From Aphrocallistes beatrix (lineage: Eukaryota > Porifera > Hexactinellida > Sceptrulophora > Aphrocallistidae): a stretch of DNA of 64,000 bases. The stretch's first letter is position 1; each line of letters opens with the position of its first letter. The notes under the pieces were generated by a model. It was not told the origin of the DNA. It worked only from the letters and a program-made list of their open reading frames with translations, and ran no database searches. The translations under genes and the position numbers were made by a program. The stretch covers positions 4,239,925 through 4,303,924 of the forward strand of contig OY725488.1 of assembly GCA_963281255.1 (NCBI GenBank). The letters run 5' to 3'. Below, piece by piece: positions 44,654-56,998 of this stretch.

Positions 44654-46742
44654 CATAGCCTACTCCATACAGGCCATTTCACTACTTTAGACCAGGGATA
44701 AGATAAAGTCGAGTTTTTAATACAATGAAATTTAACACAATATCATTTTGATATATTTAATATCATGTAATTATACATCTACCCCACAATAATGATATTA
44801 CTGACTGCTGGCATAATTGAGTTGACGGACAAGGAATACTACATAAATATATAGGTGTATATATATATATACATACGTACTTGTATATTAATTAGAGGTA
44901 AGTTTAAGTATCTTCCTTTGAGTATCTTTGGGACAAGAGGTGGTAGAAGTAATATTCTTGGCCTTGTTGTTGAGTAAACAGTTACTTGAAGTCATTAAAA
45001 TACAACGTAGCATATCTTTTCCGTCAATACAGCAATCAGTACACTCAAAAGCCCAATCCTCACATTCTTCATCCTCAATTTTTAGAATAGCCAACTGAGC
45101 CTCATCCAAATGCTCCGGGTGCGTATCGAAACTGGGCGAATGGACACATGTGTCATCAACAAATGCCTGTACATTCGGACACCCTCGTAGAGCCTGGTCT
45201 ACCGCTCGCTGATAGGTAGCCTGTGAGTTTGACAATCCAAAAGGCATGCGGTTGAATTCAAACTGGCCGCGCGTTGAAACAAACGCAGTGAACTCCCTAT
45301 GCATTTCCTTCACAGGCACGCTCCAGTATGCGGATGCCCCATCCAGTGTAGAGAATACAGTTGCCCCTACCATACGATCGAAAACATCTCGGGGATCCGG
45401 CATCGGATAGGCATCTCGCTTCGTCACATCGTTGAGATCCCGGTAATCTACGGCAAATCGATGGGTCCCGTCCTTTTTCTTCACTAAGATCACTCGACTC
45501 GCCCAAGAGGGAGAAGAGGGACGTATGATCCCATTCTCGAGCATTTCATCTATCTGCTTGGATACCTCCGCCTCAATTTCCGGAGAAACACGCGACGGCC
45601 GGCTTCTGATCGGCCGCTCATCCAGAAGAGTGATATCCAGAAGAGTGACGTGTTCCGCGGATCCAATTTCGCGCGGGCTCTTCGGGTTCTCCGCGAAAAC
45701 GTCTTTCCATCTCGACAGCACCTTGCGTATGGCTGTCTCTTCTCGCGGTGATAGTTTCGGGTTTATATCGAACCTGACCTCCAAGCTATCTCCCTCCTTT
45801 CCCATCTCAGTCTGCATAATTTCTGCTCTAGTCGCCGCGTATCCCCCGCGTGCCGCAGCTAAAGAGGTTTTCCAACAACCACCTAGCCTAACTCTCATGT
45901 TTTCCCAATCGAAAGTAGTATTCTTGAAGCGCGCGAGGAACCTTCGCCCCAATATAACCACCCTATTGTTAGTATCGAGTATTTCGATTTTGTGTTCTAG
46001 TGGTCGACCATCCCCCACATCCATCGCCACGCAGGCCGTACCACAGACCGCAAGCGCTGTCCGCCCTAGCCCATACACTTGACTGTACTTTGTGCTGTAA
46101 GGAATATTCATCTTTTGTACGGTGCCTCTGTCCACCACCGAAGGATCCGCCCCCGTGTCCATCATTACATTGATGGGTTTGCCGTTCCATTTAACTGGTA
46201 CCACAACCGCCGTCTCATGTACAACACTATGCTGCGTCGTGGCCTGAAATACCCCTCTTCGACTTCGTGTATGTGGGCAATAGCGGACCTCGTGTCCTCT
46301 TTCGCCACATTTCGCACAGTGCCGTTCCGGGCATTGGGCCATAAAGTACCTGTTCGAGTCGCAAATAAAGCACCGACCCTTCTTAGGGAATTGGCTTGCC
46401 GGATACTTCCTTGTAGGTCCATCCCGCCTCCCCATTGCCCTTTGCTGCGTGGCGCATCCTTATATGTATAGAAACAGTTGAGAGCTAACATTCAAGAACA
46501 AATACAACGTAAAAGTAAAAAGGAACCATATAGCAGAGAAAGAAAATAGCCATAACATTGATATTAATTTATTGGAACGTAGACTAGTTTCATATACTTA
46601 TGCATCAAACAAATGATGAATTAGCAGATTTGGAACAAAAATTATTTATTCATATTATGGGTGCGTAAGAAAATCCACTTTATCTTATCCCTGGTACCAT
46701 GGAAAATTGTTCAGTGAAACGGCCTGTATGTAGTAGGCTATG
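44654..46742. mobile_element. CATAGCC element J1 (7-bp duplication) containing a Ty3/Gypsy fossil
   Basis: Ends CATAGCCTACTCCATACAGG and inverted CATAGCCTACTACATACAGG, with a second shared motif CCAGGGATAAGATAAAGT about 40-50 bases in. A 7-bp duplication, ATATGCC, lies at 44647-44653 and 46743-46749. CA...TG termini with a 7-8-bp duplication occur in the P superfamily, so the mobilising machinery could be P-like. That is inference. Confidence 0.72.
44888..46435 (-). mobile_element. Ty3/Gypsy LTR-retrotransposon fossil (gag tail, protease, front of RT)
   Basis: Parts in order on the minus strand: two CCHC zinc knuckles of gag type, a retropepsin with a DTG motif, and the front part of a reverse transcriptase of Ty3/Gypsy type (palm region with an F-V-D-D box). 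No LTRs, RNase H or integrase are seen around it, so it is a broken fragment and not a whole element. It lies wholly inside the terminal repeats of J1. GC content is above the surroundings. The reading is still largely legible, so I judge it moderately young relative to the P element remnant. Confidence 0.85.
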
Positions 46743-47154
46743 ATATGCCATATTTTGAAGCTAAGTACTACTATAAGTTATTGATTTAGGATGTTTGGAT
46801 GTTATTTAATACTAGGATACAGTAAAAACTAATGGAAATCAAGCCTTTGCGAAGAAAATTGCATTGTAGCCTGTTTTTAGCACTTAAAAAAATCAATTTT
46901 ACAAAGGATGAATCTTTAGTTACAAATGTCGTAGAGTAAAAAACTCGACGGTTTTGCAAAGATCTCGTCACGTAGAACAAAACGATAGAGACAGATTTTC
47001 GATATTCTACTTTAGAAAAAAGTTAAAATATTTTTCATTACGAAAATCTGCTTCCAAATATTGTAGCAACGAAATTGGAAAGAAAAAATTATTTGGGGTA
47101 AAATTGAAAATTCCATTCCTATTATTTTCTTTATTCAACCATGTCGTGCAAGAA

Positions 47155-47705
47155 TGCTTACTATTAAAACTCGATTAATATATATTTATTTATTTATATA
47201 TATATATATATCTCTGTAACGAATTGATTGAATAAACTACCGGTCATAGAAAGCTAATTTTTGGGATGTGGGAGTCTTTTGGCTATGGATTCAGTAAGTT
47301 TTGAGCTAATAGCAAAATGTCGACTCATCATGAAATTATGATGTCATTGTCACATTTTTAAAAGTTAAGCAACACAGTTATTCGAGCATAACTCAGCCAT
47401 TATAGGGGATAGAAGGCTGAAATTTTAATAGAATATGTATACTAACATATCTCACATATGATGCAACTATTATCAAAAAATGATGACTCATCGCTTTGTT
47501 ATGACGTCATCATTACTCATAAAAATTTTAAAATTGACAATTTGTTGATTTTTCGAGTGATATCGATTATAACAGTAGGATAGACATATTTAGAGATGAT
47601 ATCTCTCTTATAATTAACCTATGTGACTCCAGGCGACCGAAGGGAGCCTCCGGCGGACACGAAGTTTCCGCCAGCCGCGCAGCGCAAGCAAGCGAAGCGC
47701 GCTTG
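47155..47705 (+). mobile_element. Helitron-like element, complete (H8)
   Basis: Begins TGCTTACTATTAAAACTCGA (one change from the family 5' end) and ends GAAGCGCGCTTG. The unoccupied partner in E1 near 41593/41594 shows insertion between A and T with nothing duplicated. Shares the full body with H1 and H3. Confidence 0.8.
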
Positions 47706-47914
47706 TAATTGAGTAAAAGAAGAATAAGCCATTGAAGTTTCCCTGAATGTCCTCTATAAATTAGGTGATTTGGGGGAAAAAAAATTTTTTTGCTTCTTGA
47801 GCTCCCGAAAAGTGTACTTTTGCAGATGACTCATCGAGAACATTTTCCACCAAAAATTTCAGGAGATAATAATGAAAAGTTTTTGAGTTAGTTCTGGAAG
47901 GAAACACCAACCAA

Positions 47915-49125
47915 CAAGGTTGGCCTTTCCTGTGGGCATTTTGTTTTTTATCAAAAATATGCCAAAAGTCCTTTTTAATTATTTTAAGATCACTAAAGGG
48001 GTTCTAAACATTAATTTTGATTTTTAGAATTTCAATGTTAATATTTCGCCACTTAGAGCCACTTGTACCAGCAGGTCTCGCCCAAAAATGGACACATTTT
48101 TAAAACAGAGAGTCTCATATCCATAACTTCTTTGAATCATGTCAGATCATCATTTTAATGCTAAATTCGTGCTCAGCGCTAAATTTCCAGCAATTTGATA
48201 TATATATTGGACACATTTGGAGAAATTCTTTGGCTGCGGGTTCCTAGCAACGGCCAGGAATGTGAAAAAATTCCAGGCCGTTGCTATGCACGGACATCCA
48301 AAAGATTCTCCAAATATGGTCAATATATATATCAAATTACTGGAAATTTAGTGTTGAGCACGAATTTAGCATTAGAATGATGATCTGACAGGGTCCAAAG
48401 AAGTTATTGATCTCGGATTCCGGCGGACAGAATCGAATGTGGTTATTTTTGGGTGGCCAGTCAGCAATGACCAGTTTTTCCCACTTTTGATGGAGAAAAT
48501 TTTGATATACCATATTTTGAAGTTAATTACTGCTATAAGTTGTCGAATAAGGTTATTTGCATGTTATTTAATAATCCAAAGCAGTTAAAACCAATGGAAA
48601 TTGAGGTACATATATAAATATTTTCTTAATCTTATTTTCTGATACTTTTTTTTCAGCTATTATAAAGTTGATAACTTTTTGTAAATTCAACATAGGGGCG
48701 AAAACTCAACGGTTTCTGATAGATCTCGTAGAGTATAACATAATGAACAGACAGATTTTTGATAATACAAATAAAAAGAGAATTATGAAAAAAATAGTGT
48801 CAACATTACTAAAAATATACTTCTTCGGGTGTTTAGGTGTGAATTTTTAACAATTTTCAAAATTTCAAAAATCTGTCTGTTCATTAGTTAGATCATCGAT
48901 TTATGATTCAATTTGAAAAGTTTCTAAAGGATTGTAAGCATATTGTGTCCGATTTCTTTCTTGTAAAATGACTAAATTTTTTTAAAAAAATTTTTATCTG
49001 TTGCAATATTTTAATTATTAATGCAGTTTTGCAGATAACCCTGCGATTCAAATCTGTACTGAAAAAATTAAATGATTTGGTTGAAAAAGTCTAAAGTTAG
49101 CTATTATAGGAAAGGACAACCTTAA
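47915..49125. mobile_element. Family E element, copy E3
   Basis: Ends AAGGTTGGCCTTTCCT and inverted TTAAGGTTGTCCTTTCCT; TTAA is clear at the right only. The interior has the same central palindrome as E1 (CCTAGCAACGGCCAGGAATG and its inverse, 48241-48295). A further partial end follows to about 49215. Non-coding. Confidence 0.65.
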
Positions 49126-49408
49126 CTCATCCAGAACAGTTTCCACAAAAGTTTCAAGAGAAAATTTTTAAAAAAATTTGATTTAGTTCTGGATGGAAAC
49201 ACCACCTTTAATTAAATGAATATATTTGAATGGTATAAGCTATATTTTACAAGCTGTATGTACATAAATAATCATCGGATTGACAAAAATTCGTTATTTA
49301 GACATCCTACAATGATATATAGACATAATTACAATATGTTTGGATTTGGATTTGAGTTCATTCTCTAAACTTAACCGGTCGACTTTTTCTTACTTTGTGT
49401 TGTTTTAG

Positions 49409-49635
49409 ATTTTGTTTTTAATCAGTGCTTATATTTTCACGCAATGAATAATCTGGATCAAGGATTTCATTTTATTTATGAAAAATTTATTTCAAGTCAA
49501 AATTTTGTAGAATGTGATGTTTTTCGTAGACTTTATGACATTACTAAACAGGAGATTGTCAAACTTTACCCAAATTGTCTTGTGTCAAATAATCTTATTT
49601 TGATGCAAGTATCTCATGCTGGTTTCTCGAAAGAG
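49409..49635 (+). CDS. Possible host-gene exon A (unrecognised product)
   Basis: A pyrimidine-rich tract and TTTTAG end at 49408, and GTTAGT follows at 49636, so this could be an internal exon. Coding from the ATG at 49444 gives 64 codons (MNNLDQGFHFIYEKFISSQN, then FVECDVFRRLYDITKQEIVK and so on, ending HAGFSKE) and stops in phase 0 at the donor. The upstream frame has a stop, so the ATG would be the true start. The sequence looks like a folded protein: mixed hydrophobic and charged residues, no low complexity. I recognise no domain. The first recognisable possible partner exon is at 60811. Transposons start 40 bases after the donor. Confidence 0.4.
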
Positions 49636-50950
49636 GTTAGTTTTATTGTTCAATAATGTGGTAGCCCCATGGTGGTAAATATTGGTTACTAAAATCCGGG
49701 ACGGGACGGGACTGCGGCGGGATATTCCGGGGTTTGACTAAAATACGAGACACGTTTGAATCTGCCCCAAAGGACTCCTGTTTCGCTGGATATTATATAT
49801 CTAGGAAGTAAAACACAATTTATGACTAGTACCTTGCTAATACATCCAACTTAATAAGTTAATGCAGGTGTCCATATATATATATATTCTGATTAGAATC
49901 ATTAATAGTCACAAATAGCATTTGTTTACTGTACTAGTGACAACTAACCATTCGTTCTTAAAAGGAGGGTAGCCGTTGTGTAGGTAAGTTGGTGTGGCTC
50001 ACACAATTTCATGATATTGGGTCATTCCATGTGAAATCGACCAATTCGACCAACTGTTCCATGTCGAGCATCTCAGAAATTCTTGTAATTTTGCCTGTAA
50101 GTTTTGCATACTAGTGCATGATCATTTGTACAATATCAGCTTTCAATACCTTTTAGTTTTATAATTATAGCCATTTCAAAATTTGACGATTTTTATAGTT
50201 CGGACACTCTTATTTTAGAGGCCCCTTAATCAAATGTGACATATCTTTCAATTCTTAACTTAGATGTCCAGTTTTTTTACTGGTTGTTAATCATATAGTT
50301 ACCTAATATTCTTAGCTAAATTGTTCTTATTGCCTAGTTTAAATTTAATTCTTATCTAAACATATATTTTCATCAATTTATCAAAAAAATTTCAAAATAA
50401 TAATTCTTCATGTCTCCAATGGTTTAGAATTTGTCCATTTAATTTTTAATTTTGCTCTATATATGTACAATCTTCCTGGTAAATTTCATGGCTTACATCA
50501 GTTCTTTACTGTTAAATTCCAACCTATTTTAAATCATTCCAAATTTTAATTGTTATCAAATTTTTCAAATTTCCTAATGCCTACGAATGAAGAACTCTGA
50601 AATAATTGATATTTGTTTCTATTTCTTAGTCCTACAGTTATATAGATATACTTTACTTTCTCCAGTTGTGCGAATTGTAGTTGAAATTTGTGTGTGTTTT
50701 TTATCACTTGTACTATATATTAGAACATAGCCTACTGTATATAAGGCCTGCCATCTACTTGAAAAATCTGGACTAGGGATGCACTAGTGGACGATTATTA
50801 TAATGAACCACAACTTTTAATGATGATTTTATCACTAGCTTAATCAATGAGAATACATTATGTGAAGTTGTTTCCCCCATATTCTCTATCACAAATATTT
50901 AACCTAGCCTCCATAATCCTTCTCAGCAGCAGATCACTTTCCATTTTAAG

Positions 50951-51232
50951 ATGCAAGAACTCAGAGAGAGACATCTGACCGACGTTTCGATTCCCGTTCT
51001 CCATCCAAAGGATTCTGTTGAAGGGGATACATACAAAACCAAAAGTGGGGACTGGAGCTAAACCATATTGCTTTTCATGGTGTCCTCTTAATTGCTCGTC
51101 GATATCTAAAATACACGGACTCTGTTCTCTGGTTAAAAGGAAGAATATTGCTTAACAAGGAGACTCCTAGCTTGAAATATGAGATTGAGGAGAAAGAGAA
51201 GTACCTTGTCAGGAATTTGCAAGCTCTAAAAG
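50951..51232 (+). pseudogene. Exon-like coding remnant inside J2
   Basis: ATG opens MQELRERHLTDVSIPVLHPK and continues to KSGDW; after a frameshift it reads LELNHIAFHGVLLIARRYLK, then TDSVLWLKGRILLN and so on to LQALK. It ends at a canonical donor, AAAAG/GTAAGT, at 51232/51233. The region has balanced composition compared with its flanks. No family recognised. It may be part of the J transposase gene or a captured host exon. Confidence 0.35.
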
Positions 51233-51837
51233 GTAAGTATATTTGCTTTCAATTAATACTAGCAAATTGTATTTGTTCCATCTGACAATGGTATCCGAAT
51301 TATTATATTCTGGCAAATCTTAAAAAACATCTCGGAGGATGTCATAGACAGCGAATGGGTCCTATCCCCAAGGGGATGATACTTTGAAAATAATTGTTTA
51401 AAATTTGTTGGAAAATTTGTGGGTTATGTTTCACATGCAGGTCGCTTGGCCATAGCAATATCAATATCGATAATTATATATGTATTCCAATGAAGTATTT
51501 ATTTCAGAAAACACAGGGGGGAGCTCCCCGACCTTCGGCGTCTATGATGTTTTCTCGTTTATCCTGAAATATTCATTTTTATCTACATATGTAGAGGGTG
51601 CGTCTAAAGCAAGAAGGAATAATTTGTATTATTGAAAATTGTTCTACAGAGATCTAATCTGCAAAGTAAAAGTTAATTGTATCTCACAGCTTTCAATAAA
51701 TAAGTGCAACATTTTAGTTCAGTTTAAATTCAGAAGAATATCTAGTAATAGTTTACTATGATCATGGCCGGCGCTATCCAAACAATATTCTTCATAAGTC
51801 ATGAAAATTATATCTAAGGCAGTTCTTCGGTCTAAAT

Positions 51838-52049
51838 CAGGGTTGCCGTGGGAATGGGAATCCCCATAGGATTCCTATGGGGATTCACACAGGGTTCTAA
51901 GGAGATTCCCACAGGGTCCTCCCATAGGATTGCTGTAGGAATCCTCATGGGGATTCCCACAGGATTTCTATGGGAATCCCCATGGGGATTCCCACAAGAA
52001 TTCTATGGGGATGGGATGGAATGGGAATTTCATTCCCACGGTAACCCTG
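51838..52049. mobile_element. hAT-type MITE built of GGGATTCCCA repeats
   Basis: Ends CAGGGTTGCCGTGGGAATG and, inverted from the right, CAGGGTTACCGTGGGAATG. Flanking 8-mers GTCTAAAT and GTATAAAT differ at one base. The interior is a run of GGGGATTCCCACAGGATT variants. The apparent ORF across it is a by-product of the repeat. Confidence 0.8.
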
Positions 52050-52090
52050 GTATAAATGCATTTGTATTCAATACAGCAAAGACCCTAGCG

Positions 52091-52255
52091 CAGTGGTTCC
52101 CAACCTGGGGTCCATGGACCCCTTAGTGGTCCACAGAAGATATCAAGGGGTCCACAGGATTCGAAATTTTGTATTACGGTTAATAGGAGGGGGTCCACAG
52201 AATATAGGAACATTGATATAGTGGGTCCACAGTCAAAAAAGGTTAAAAATCGCTG
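52091..52255. mobile_element. hAT-type MITE with perfect 8-bp duplication
   Basis: Ends CAGTGGTTCCCAACCTGGGG and, inverted from the right, CAGCGATTTTTAACC. The exact duplication CCCTAGCG is at 52083-52090 and 52256-52263. It contains repeated GGGTCCACAG. Such ends are common in animal hAT MITEs. Confidence 0.9.
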
Positions 52256-52263
52256 CCCTAGCG

Positions 52264-52925
52264 CAAAAATAGTTGCTTCACAGTTCAGGGTTGGGGTCAA
52301 TTACAATTATAACTGTGTAATTAGTAATTAATTACAATTACACTGTAATTGAAGTGTAGTTGTAATTGAAAATTTTACTTACCTTGAAATTGATTCGTGA
52401 TTATAATTGAACAGATGTAATTGACCCTATTGTTGTTACCCGACTTTTGAAATTATTAACCATTTAATTCAGTTTTGTAGATATTATTACATGTTAACCT
52501 CTTTTCTAGAAATAGACCCTTGGAACATCATTTTGGACTGTTCGTGTGATGTCTGTTTCGAGCTATCAAATCTCATATTTTGAAATATTGAAACGGACGT
52601 ATTCATATTTTCTATTCGCAATGTGTACAGAGAGAGCGAGTAGGAGAAAGAAAGAAAAAAAGAAAGAAGAAAAGTATTGTTAAGATCTTTTTTATTGCCA
52701 TTTTAACCTTTCTATTATGTAATATGATACATGTTGTTCTTAGTAATTCATTAAATATGTTCAAAATAAAACATTAACTGTATTAGAATAGGGAATAATG
52801 GAAAACAGACTAGGGCGAAGTTATTTAATGGCCTAATTGGTTAATATACACATTCTTAGAATTTTAATTTCCCGTCCTCTACCGTATCCCTGGTACATTA
52901 GATGTTAGGCCTTATATAGAGTAGG
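52264..52925. other. Inner right part of J2
   Basis: Contains an alternating AATTACAATTA-rich block (52300-52435) that may be a small MITE, bounded by GGTCAATTACA and its inverse, and a GAAAGAAA run. No gene. Confidence 0.4.
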
Positions 52926-54890
52926 CTATGATTAGAAGTATTTGTACAAGTACTAATAATCTTCTTTTTCCTAATATTGTAAAACGATTATCTTCTTAAT
53001 TTCTTTAGTTATCAATATTGACAAAATAATTAATATATTGTTCTGCTTAGACACATAGCATGGCAACGTTTCGTTACCATCCAAAACTTGATGTCAATTC
53101 GGGATCAAATTTCATCTGCACAACTTTGCATATACTCGTAATTAAGTATTGTAATAGTAATCCATCTAAGGGTTCAGTTTATTTCGCATAGCATGGCAAG
53201 TTTATGTTGTTATGTAAAACTTGCAAAACACGGTTTCTATTTCGAGATCGAATTCCAGCTGCACTACTTTGCAGATAATGAATTAATTTTTATAGCAATC
53301 CAATTAATTTCATTGCTAAGTGAATTTTTTTAAATTCGCAAAGAAAATTTATCGCATTGATAGCACAACTTTTGACCTGGCTTTATAGTAAACTCATTTG
53401 TTGTTGGGATACTATTGTTTAGAGCGTCTGCTAATGAAGTATTCAGAGTTTTAAGGTATTTGTTTACTATTTTAATGTTGTGCAACTGCCATGGGTCACA
53501 GCAAGCTAATTGCCAACTGGACTACTTTGAGATATAAACTTGTTCATGATGAAGACAGATTGTGTCATTTTCTGGTGTAAAAATGTGACCAGCTCTGATC
53601 TCCAAAAGATGTATTAAATCATTATCGAGATCAGATATTTTCTAACATATTTCGTTTTGTGGCAATTTTCGTATAAATTATACCAACAGAACACCCTGAA
53701 ATATCCGTATTGCTTTAGACAAGAACAAATTATATAATTCTGAATTATCAATGATGACAGTTTTCGCATAATTATACGACGACTCCAAAGTATTTATGTT
53801 ATTACAATACTTATGACAATCCTTCATTATATACAAAGTAGGAATTCGATCTCGAAATAGAAACCGTATTTTGCAAGTTTTACATAACAACATAAACTTG
53901 CCATGCTATGCGAAATAAACTGAACCCTTAGATGGATTACTATTACAATACTTAATTACGAGTATATGCAAAGTTGTGCAGATGAAATTTGATCCCGAAT
54001 TAGAAACCACATTTGACATCAAGTTTTGGATGGTAACGAAACGTTGCCATGCTATGTGTTTAAGCAGAACAATATATTAATTATTTTGTCAATATTGATA
54101 ACTAAAGAAATTAAGAAGATAATCGTTTTACAATATTAGGAAAAAGAAGATTATTAGTACTTGTACAAATACTGCTAATATATAGTACAAGTGATAAAAA
54201 CACACACAAATTTCAACTACAATTCGCACAACTGGAGAAAGTAAAGTATATCTATATAACTGTAGGACTAAGAAATAGAAACAAATATCAATTATTTCAG
54301 AGTTCTTCATTCGTAGGCATTAGGAAAATTTGAAAAATTTGATAACAATTAAAATTTGGAATGATTTAAAATAGGTTGGAATTTAACAGTAAAGAACTGA
54401 TGTAAGCCATGAAATTTACCAGGAAGATTGTACATATATAGAGCAAAATTAAAAATTAAATGGACAAATTCTAAACCATTGGAGACATGAAGAATTATTA
54501 TTTTGAAATTTTTTTGATAAATTGATGAAAATATATGTTTAGATAAGAATTAAATCTAAACTAGGCAATAAGAACACCTAATTTAGCTAAGAATATTAGG
54601 TAACTATATGATTAACAACCAGTAAAAAACTGGACTTCTAAGTTAAGAATTGAAAGATATATGTCACATTTGATTAAGGGGCCTCTAAAACAAGAGTGTC
54701 CGAACTATAAAAATCGTCAAATTTTGAAATGGCTATAATTATAAAACCAAAAGGTATTGAAAGCTGATATTGTACAAATGATCATGCACTAGTATGCAAA
54801 ACTTACAGGCAAAATTACAAGAATTTCTGAGATGCTCGACATGGAACAGTTGGTCGATATGGAATGGAATGACCCTATTATGTTCATAAT

Positions 54891-55583
54891 TTAAGGAGAC
54901 AGGCCCTCAACTTTGTAAAAATGGACAAATACAAATATATTGTAATTTAGTTTTTATATCATTCTAGGAAGTCTAAATCATCCGATAATGAGATATTTTT
55001 CTAATCCAATGGTTATTTATGTACTTATAGCCGGTCAAATCTGGCCTTTCTCAATCAAAATCTATTAATTTAAATTTTTTAAATTATCAATTGGTGCACA
55101 TCCGTATGATCACCCTAACTCAAAAAATATTCACATTTTAAGCACAAACATATTGTAAAAAACACGCAAAATACACTGATTAAGCTAGTAGCGAAGCCCG
55201 ATTTTCAAATAAAAGGAAAGTTTAAAGCTGAAAATAATTTTGTCCCAAAATCCCTAATTAAATGGCTTGACAAAATATTTTTTAACATAAAAAAATATTG
55301 AAGTTAAAATTGAAAAAAATAGCTTCGCTACTAGCTCAATCAATCGCTAATAATGATATTTGTACAGTTAAATCAACTTGATCCTAGTCAATAGTGTAGT
55401 TATGAGGAACGGCACAACCACGGATATTGTATAGGATTCAGACTTTGAGTGACTATAACTTAATATTTATTCCTAGTTCGAAACTCATATTATGCATTAA
55501 TTCTTATACTAACTAGTACTATCCATAAACAGTATAACAATGGTTGAATTAAGACTTTGATTTTTGGGGTTCCATCTCCTCAA
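54891..55583. mobile_element. TTAA-type non-coding element, family L, copy 2
   Basis: Collinear with copy 1 (4851-5545) over its full length, same orientation. Left TTAA intact; the right site reads TCAA. Ends GGAGACAGGCCC and ATCTCC. Confidence 0.75.
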
Positions 55584-55589
55584 GTTATT

Positions 55590-56998
55590 TTAAGAAAAAT
55601 ACCCCAGTTTGCTTCCAACTTTATCAAGCAGTCACCAGCCAGAGATCCCATAAAGCGCCGAGATACTAAGTGATTATCGTCTAGCACAGTGATACCTATT
55701 TAAGAAATAATTCCGTTCTACTATACTCACTTGGTATCCCGGCGCATTTGTGGGATTTCTAGCTGGCGACTGCTTGATAAAGGTTGAGGCATACTGGGGT
55801 ATATTTATGATATTTTATGCACACACTAAAGTCAATGATGAGCCACTATCACCTAATCATGAAAATATTCACCTAGAAAGGTGTTGCGATGTCTAATAAA
55901 CTTTTCCTCTCAGTAATCTAATATCTATCTCTTCTTGTTTTCAAGTTATCTTTTTAACACCTCTTAAGGTGTTAAAAATTCTTATACATTTGAGAAACTT
56001 TTTTGAGAAACATTGTATTGCTTAATAATGCAAATTCAATATTTTAGATTTTTATGATGAGTCATCATCATATTTATATACTAGATCTCAATAATACTAG
56101 TGTAATATCATTTTGTTCTCTATGAATAGTTTCAAGTCTAAACCCATTCATATTGGTTGTTTGTATGAATTGGTTGTTTGTATGAATTCATATTGGTTGT
56201 TTGTATGAATAAAGAATATTTAAATATTAACCAACGCTTGCCACAATAATGTGTTGCGTCATTTCCGGTTTAAGCCATTTTCAATGGGGAAGCCATATAA
56301 GTTTGGGGTTACTACTATAAATAGAAAAATCCCAAGTGCATTCAAGGGATAAAAACAAGCTATGTCACAACTGCAATCTCACACTTGCAGTTTGTAACGA
56401 GTGCTAAATCCAGAACAATAGAAATCCATTTACATAACATAGTTTGAAATGAATAATAAATTTCAAATTAAGATTGTAAAAATGATACGTTTTAGGAAAA
56501 ATCTGCAAATCCAAAAGGTGTCAAAATTGTCCTATGTACCTCAATTGACCAAAATTTGAAAGGGTTGCCATCATCAATTTAGTGTTTAACACTTTGTCTG
56601 GACCTTCAAAGGTGTTCCATTTTGGCGTTTAATTTCGAATCAAAAATCGTATAGTAACTTCGTCTGCCCATAAACATTCCACACCTTTTCTCCAAATTTT
56701 ATTAATTTCACACTTTTGGTATTCTCAAAACCCGTTATGGAGGAAACGAAAAAATAGGGAGGAACTCATTTCAGAAGTAGGCAAACTAAAAATGTCGAGA
56801 ATATGTATAATAATATTATATTATATTGTACTCTATAAAAAATCGATAACTAGTCAATAGTGTTATCATAATCCTGACACATATTATTAGTAACGTGATA
56901 TACTATAGTTACGCTTCAAAATGATGAACACCTAAGTAGTAGTCATGACTTGCAAGTTATATGTATAATTGAAAAAATTAGCATTATTGTTGTTGCAG
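55590..56998. other. Non-coding interior of element G
   Basis: An inverted pair near 55585-55700 and 55730-55805 (ATACCCCAGT, TTTATCAAGCAGTCACCAGC, GGGAT against its inverse) marks a small foldback element. TATTGGTTGTTTGTATGAAT is repeated in tandem at about 56150-56215. No gene supported. Confidence 0.45.

Larger units (their letters stand above)
44282..47912. mobile_element. Family E element, copy E2, split by two insertions
   Basis: Collinear with the inverse of E1 in three pieces: 44340-44653, 46743-47154 and 47706-47912, ending GGAAACACCAACC. The left boundary is rearranged: 44282-44340 instead matches the E1 host flank at 41310-41381 inverted. The guests are the CATAGCC element J1 (44654-46742) and Helitron H8 (47155-47705). 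Confidence 0.7.
50726..52930. mobile_element. CATAGCC element J2 (7-bp duplication)
   Basis: Ends CATAGCCTACTGTATATAAG and inverted CATAGCCTACTCTATATAAG. The 7-bp duplication ATTAGAA on both sides is confirmed by the empty partner near 54173-54179 in the opposite arm of F (one mismatch). The interior differs from J1: it has a coding remnant, two hAT MITEs, and a GAAAGAAA-rich run near 52650. Confidence 0.8.
50018..54876. mobile_element. Foldback element F with about 1.1-kb arms
   Basis: Left arm 50018-50725 plus 52931-about 53300; right arm about 53780-54876. The arms are almost identical by eye. Outer ends: TGGGTCATTCCATGTG and, inverted, TAGGGTCATTCCATTCC. A 480-base AT-rich spacer separates the arms. 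The left arm is interrupted by J2. No coding capacity is seen in arms or spacer. Confidence 0.75.

Noticed and set aside
51848-52126. A Gly/Phe/Pro-rich 92-codon ORF
   Set aside because: It lies in the GGGATTCCCA repeat of a hAT MITE with matching ends and flanking 8-mers.
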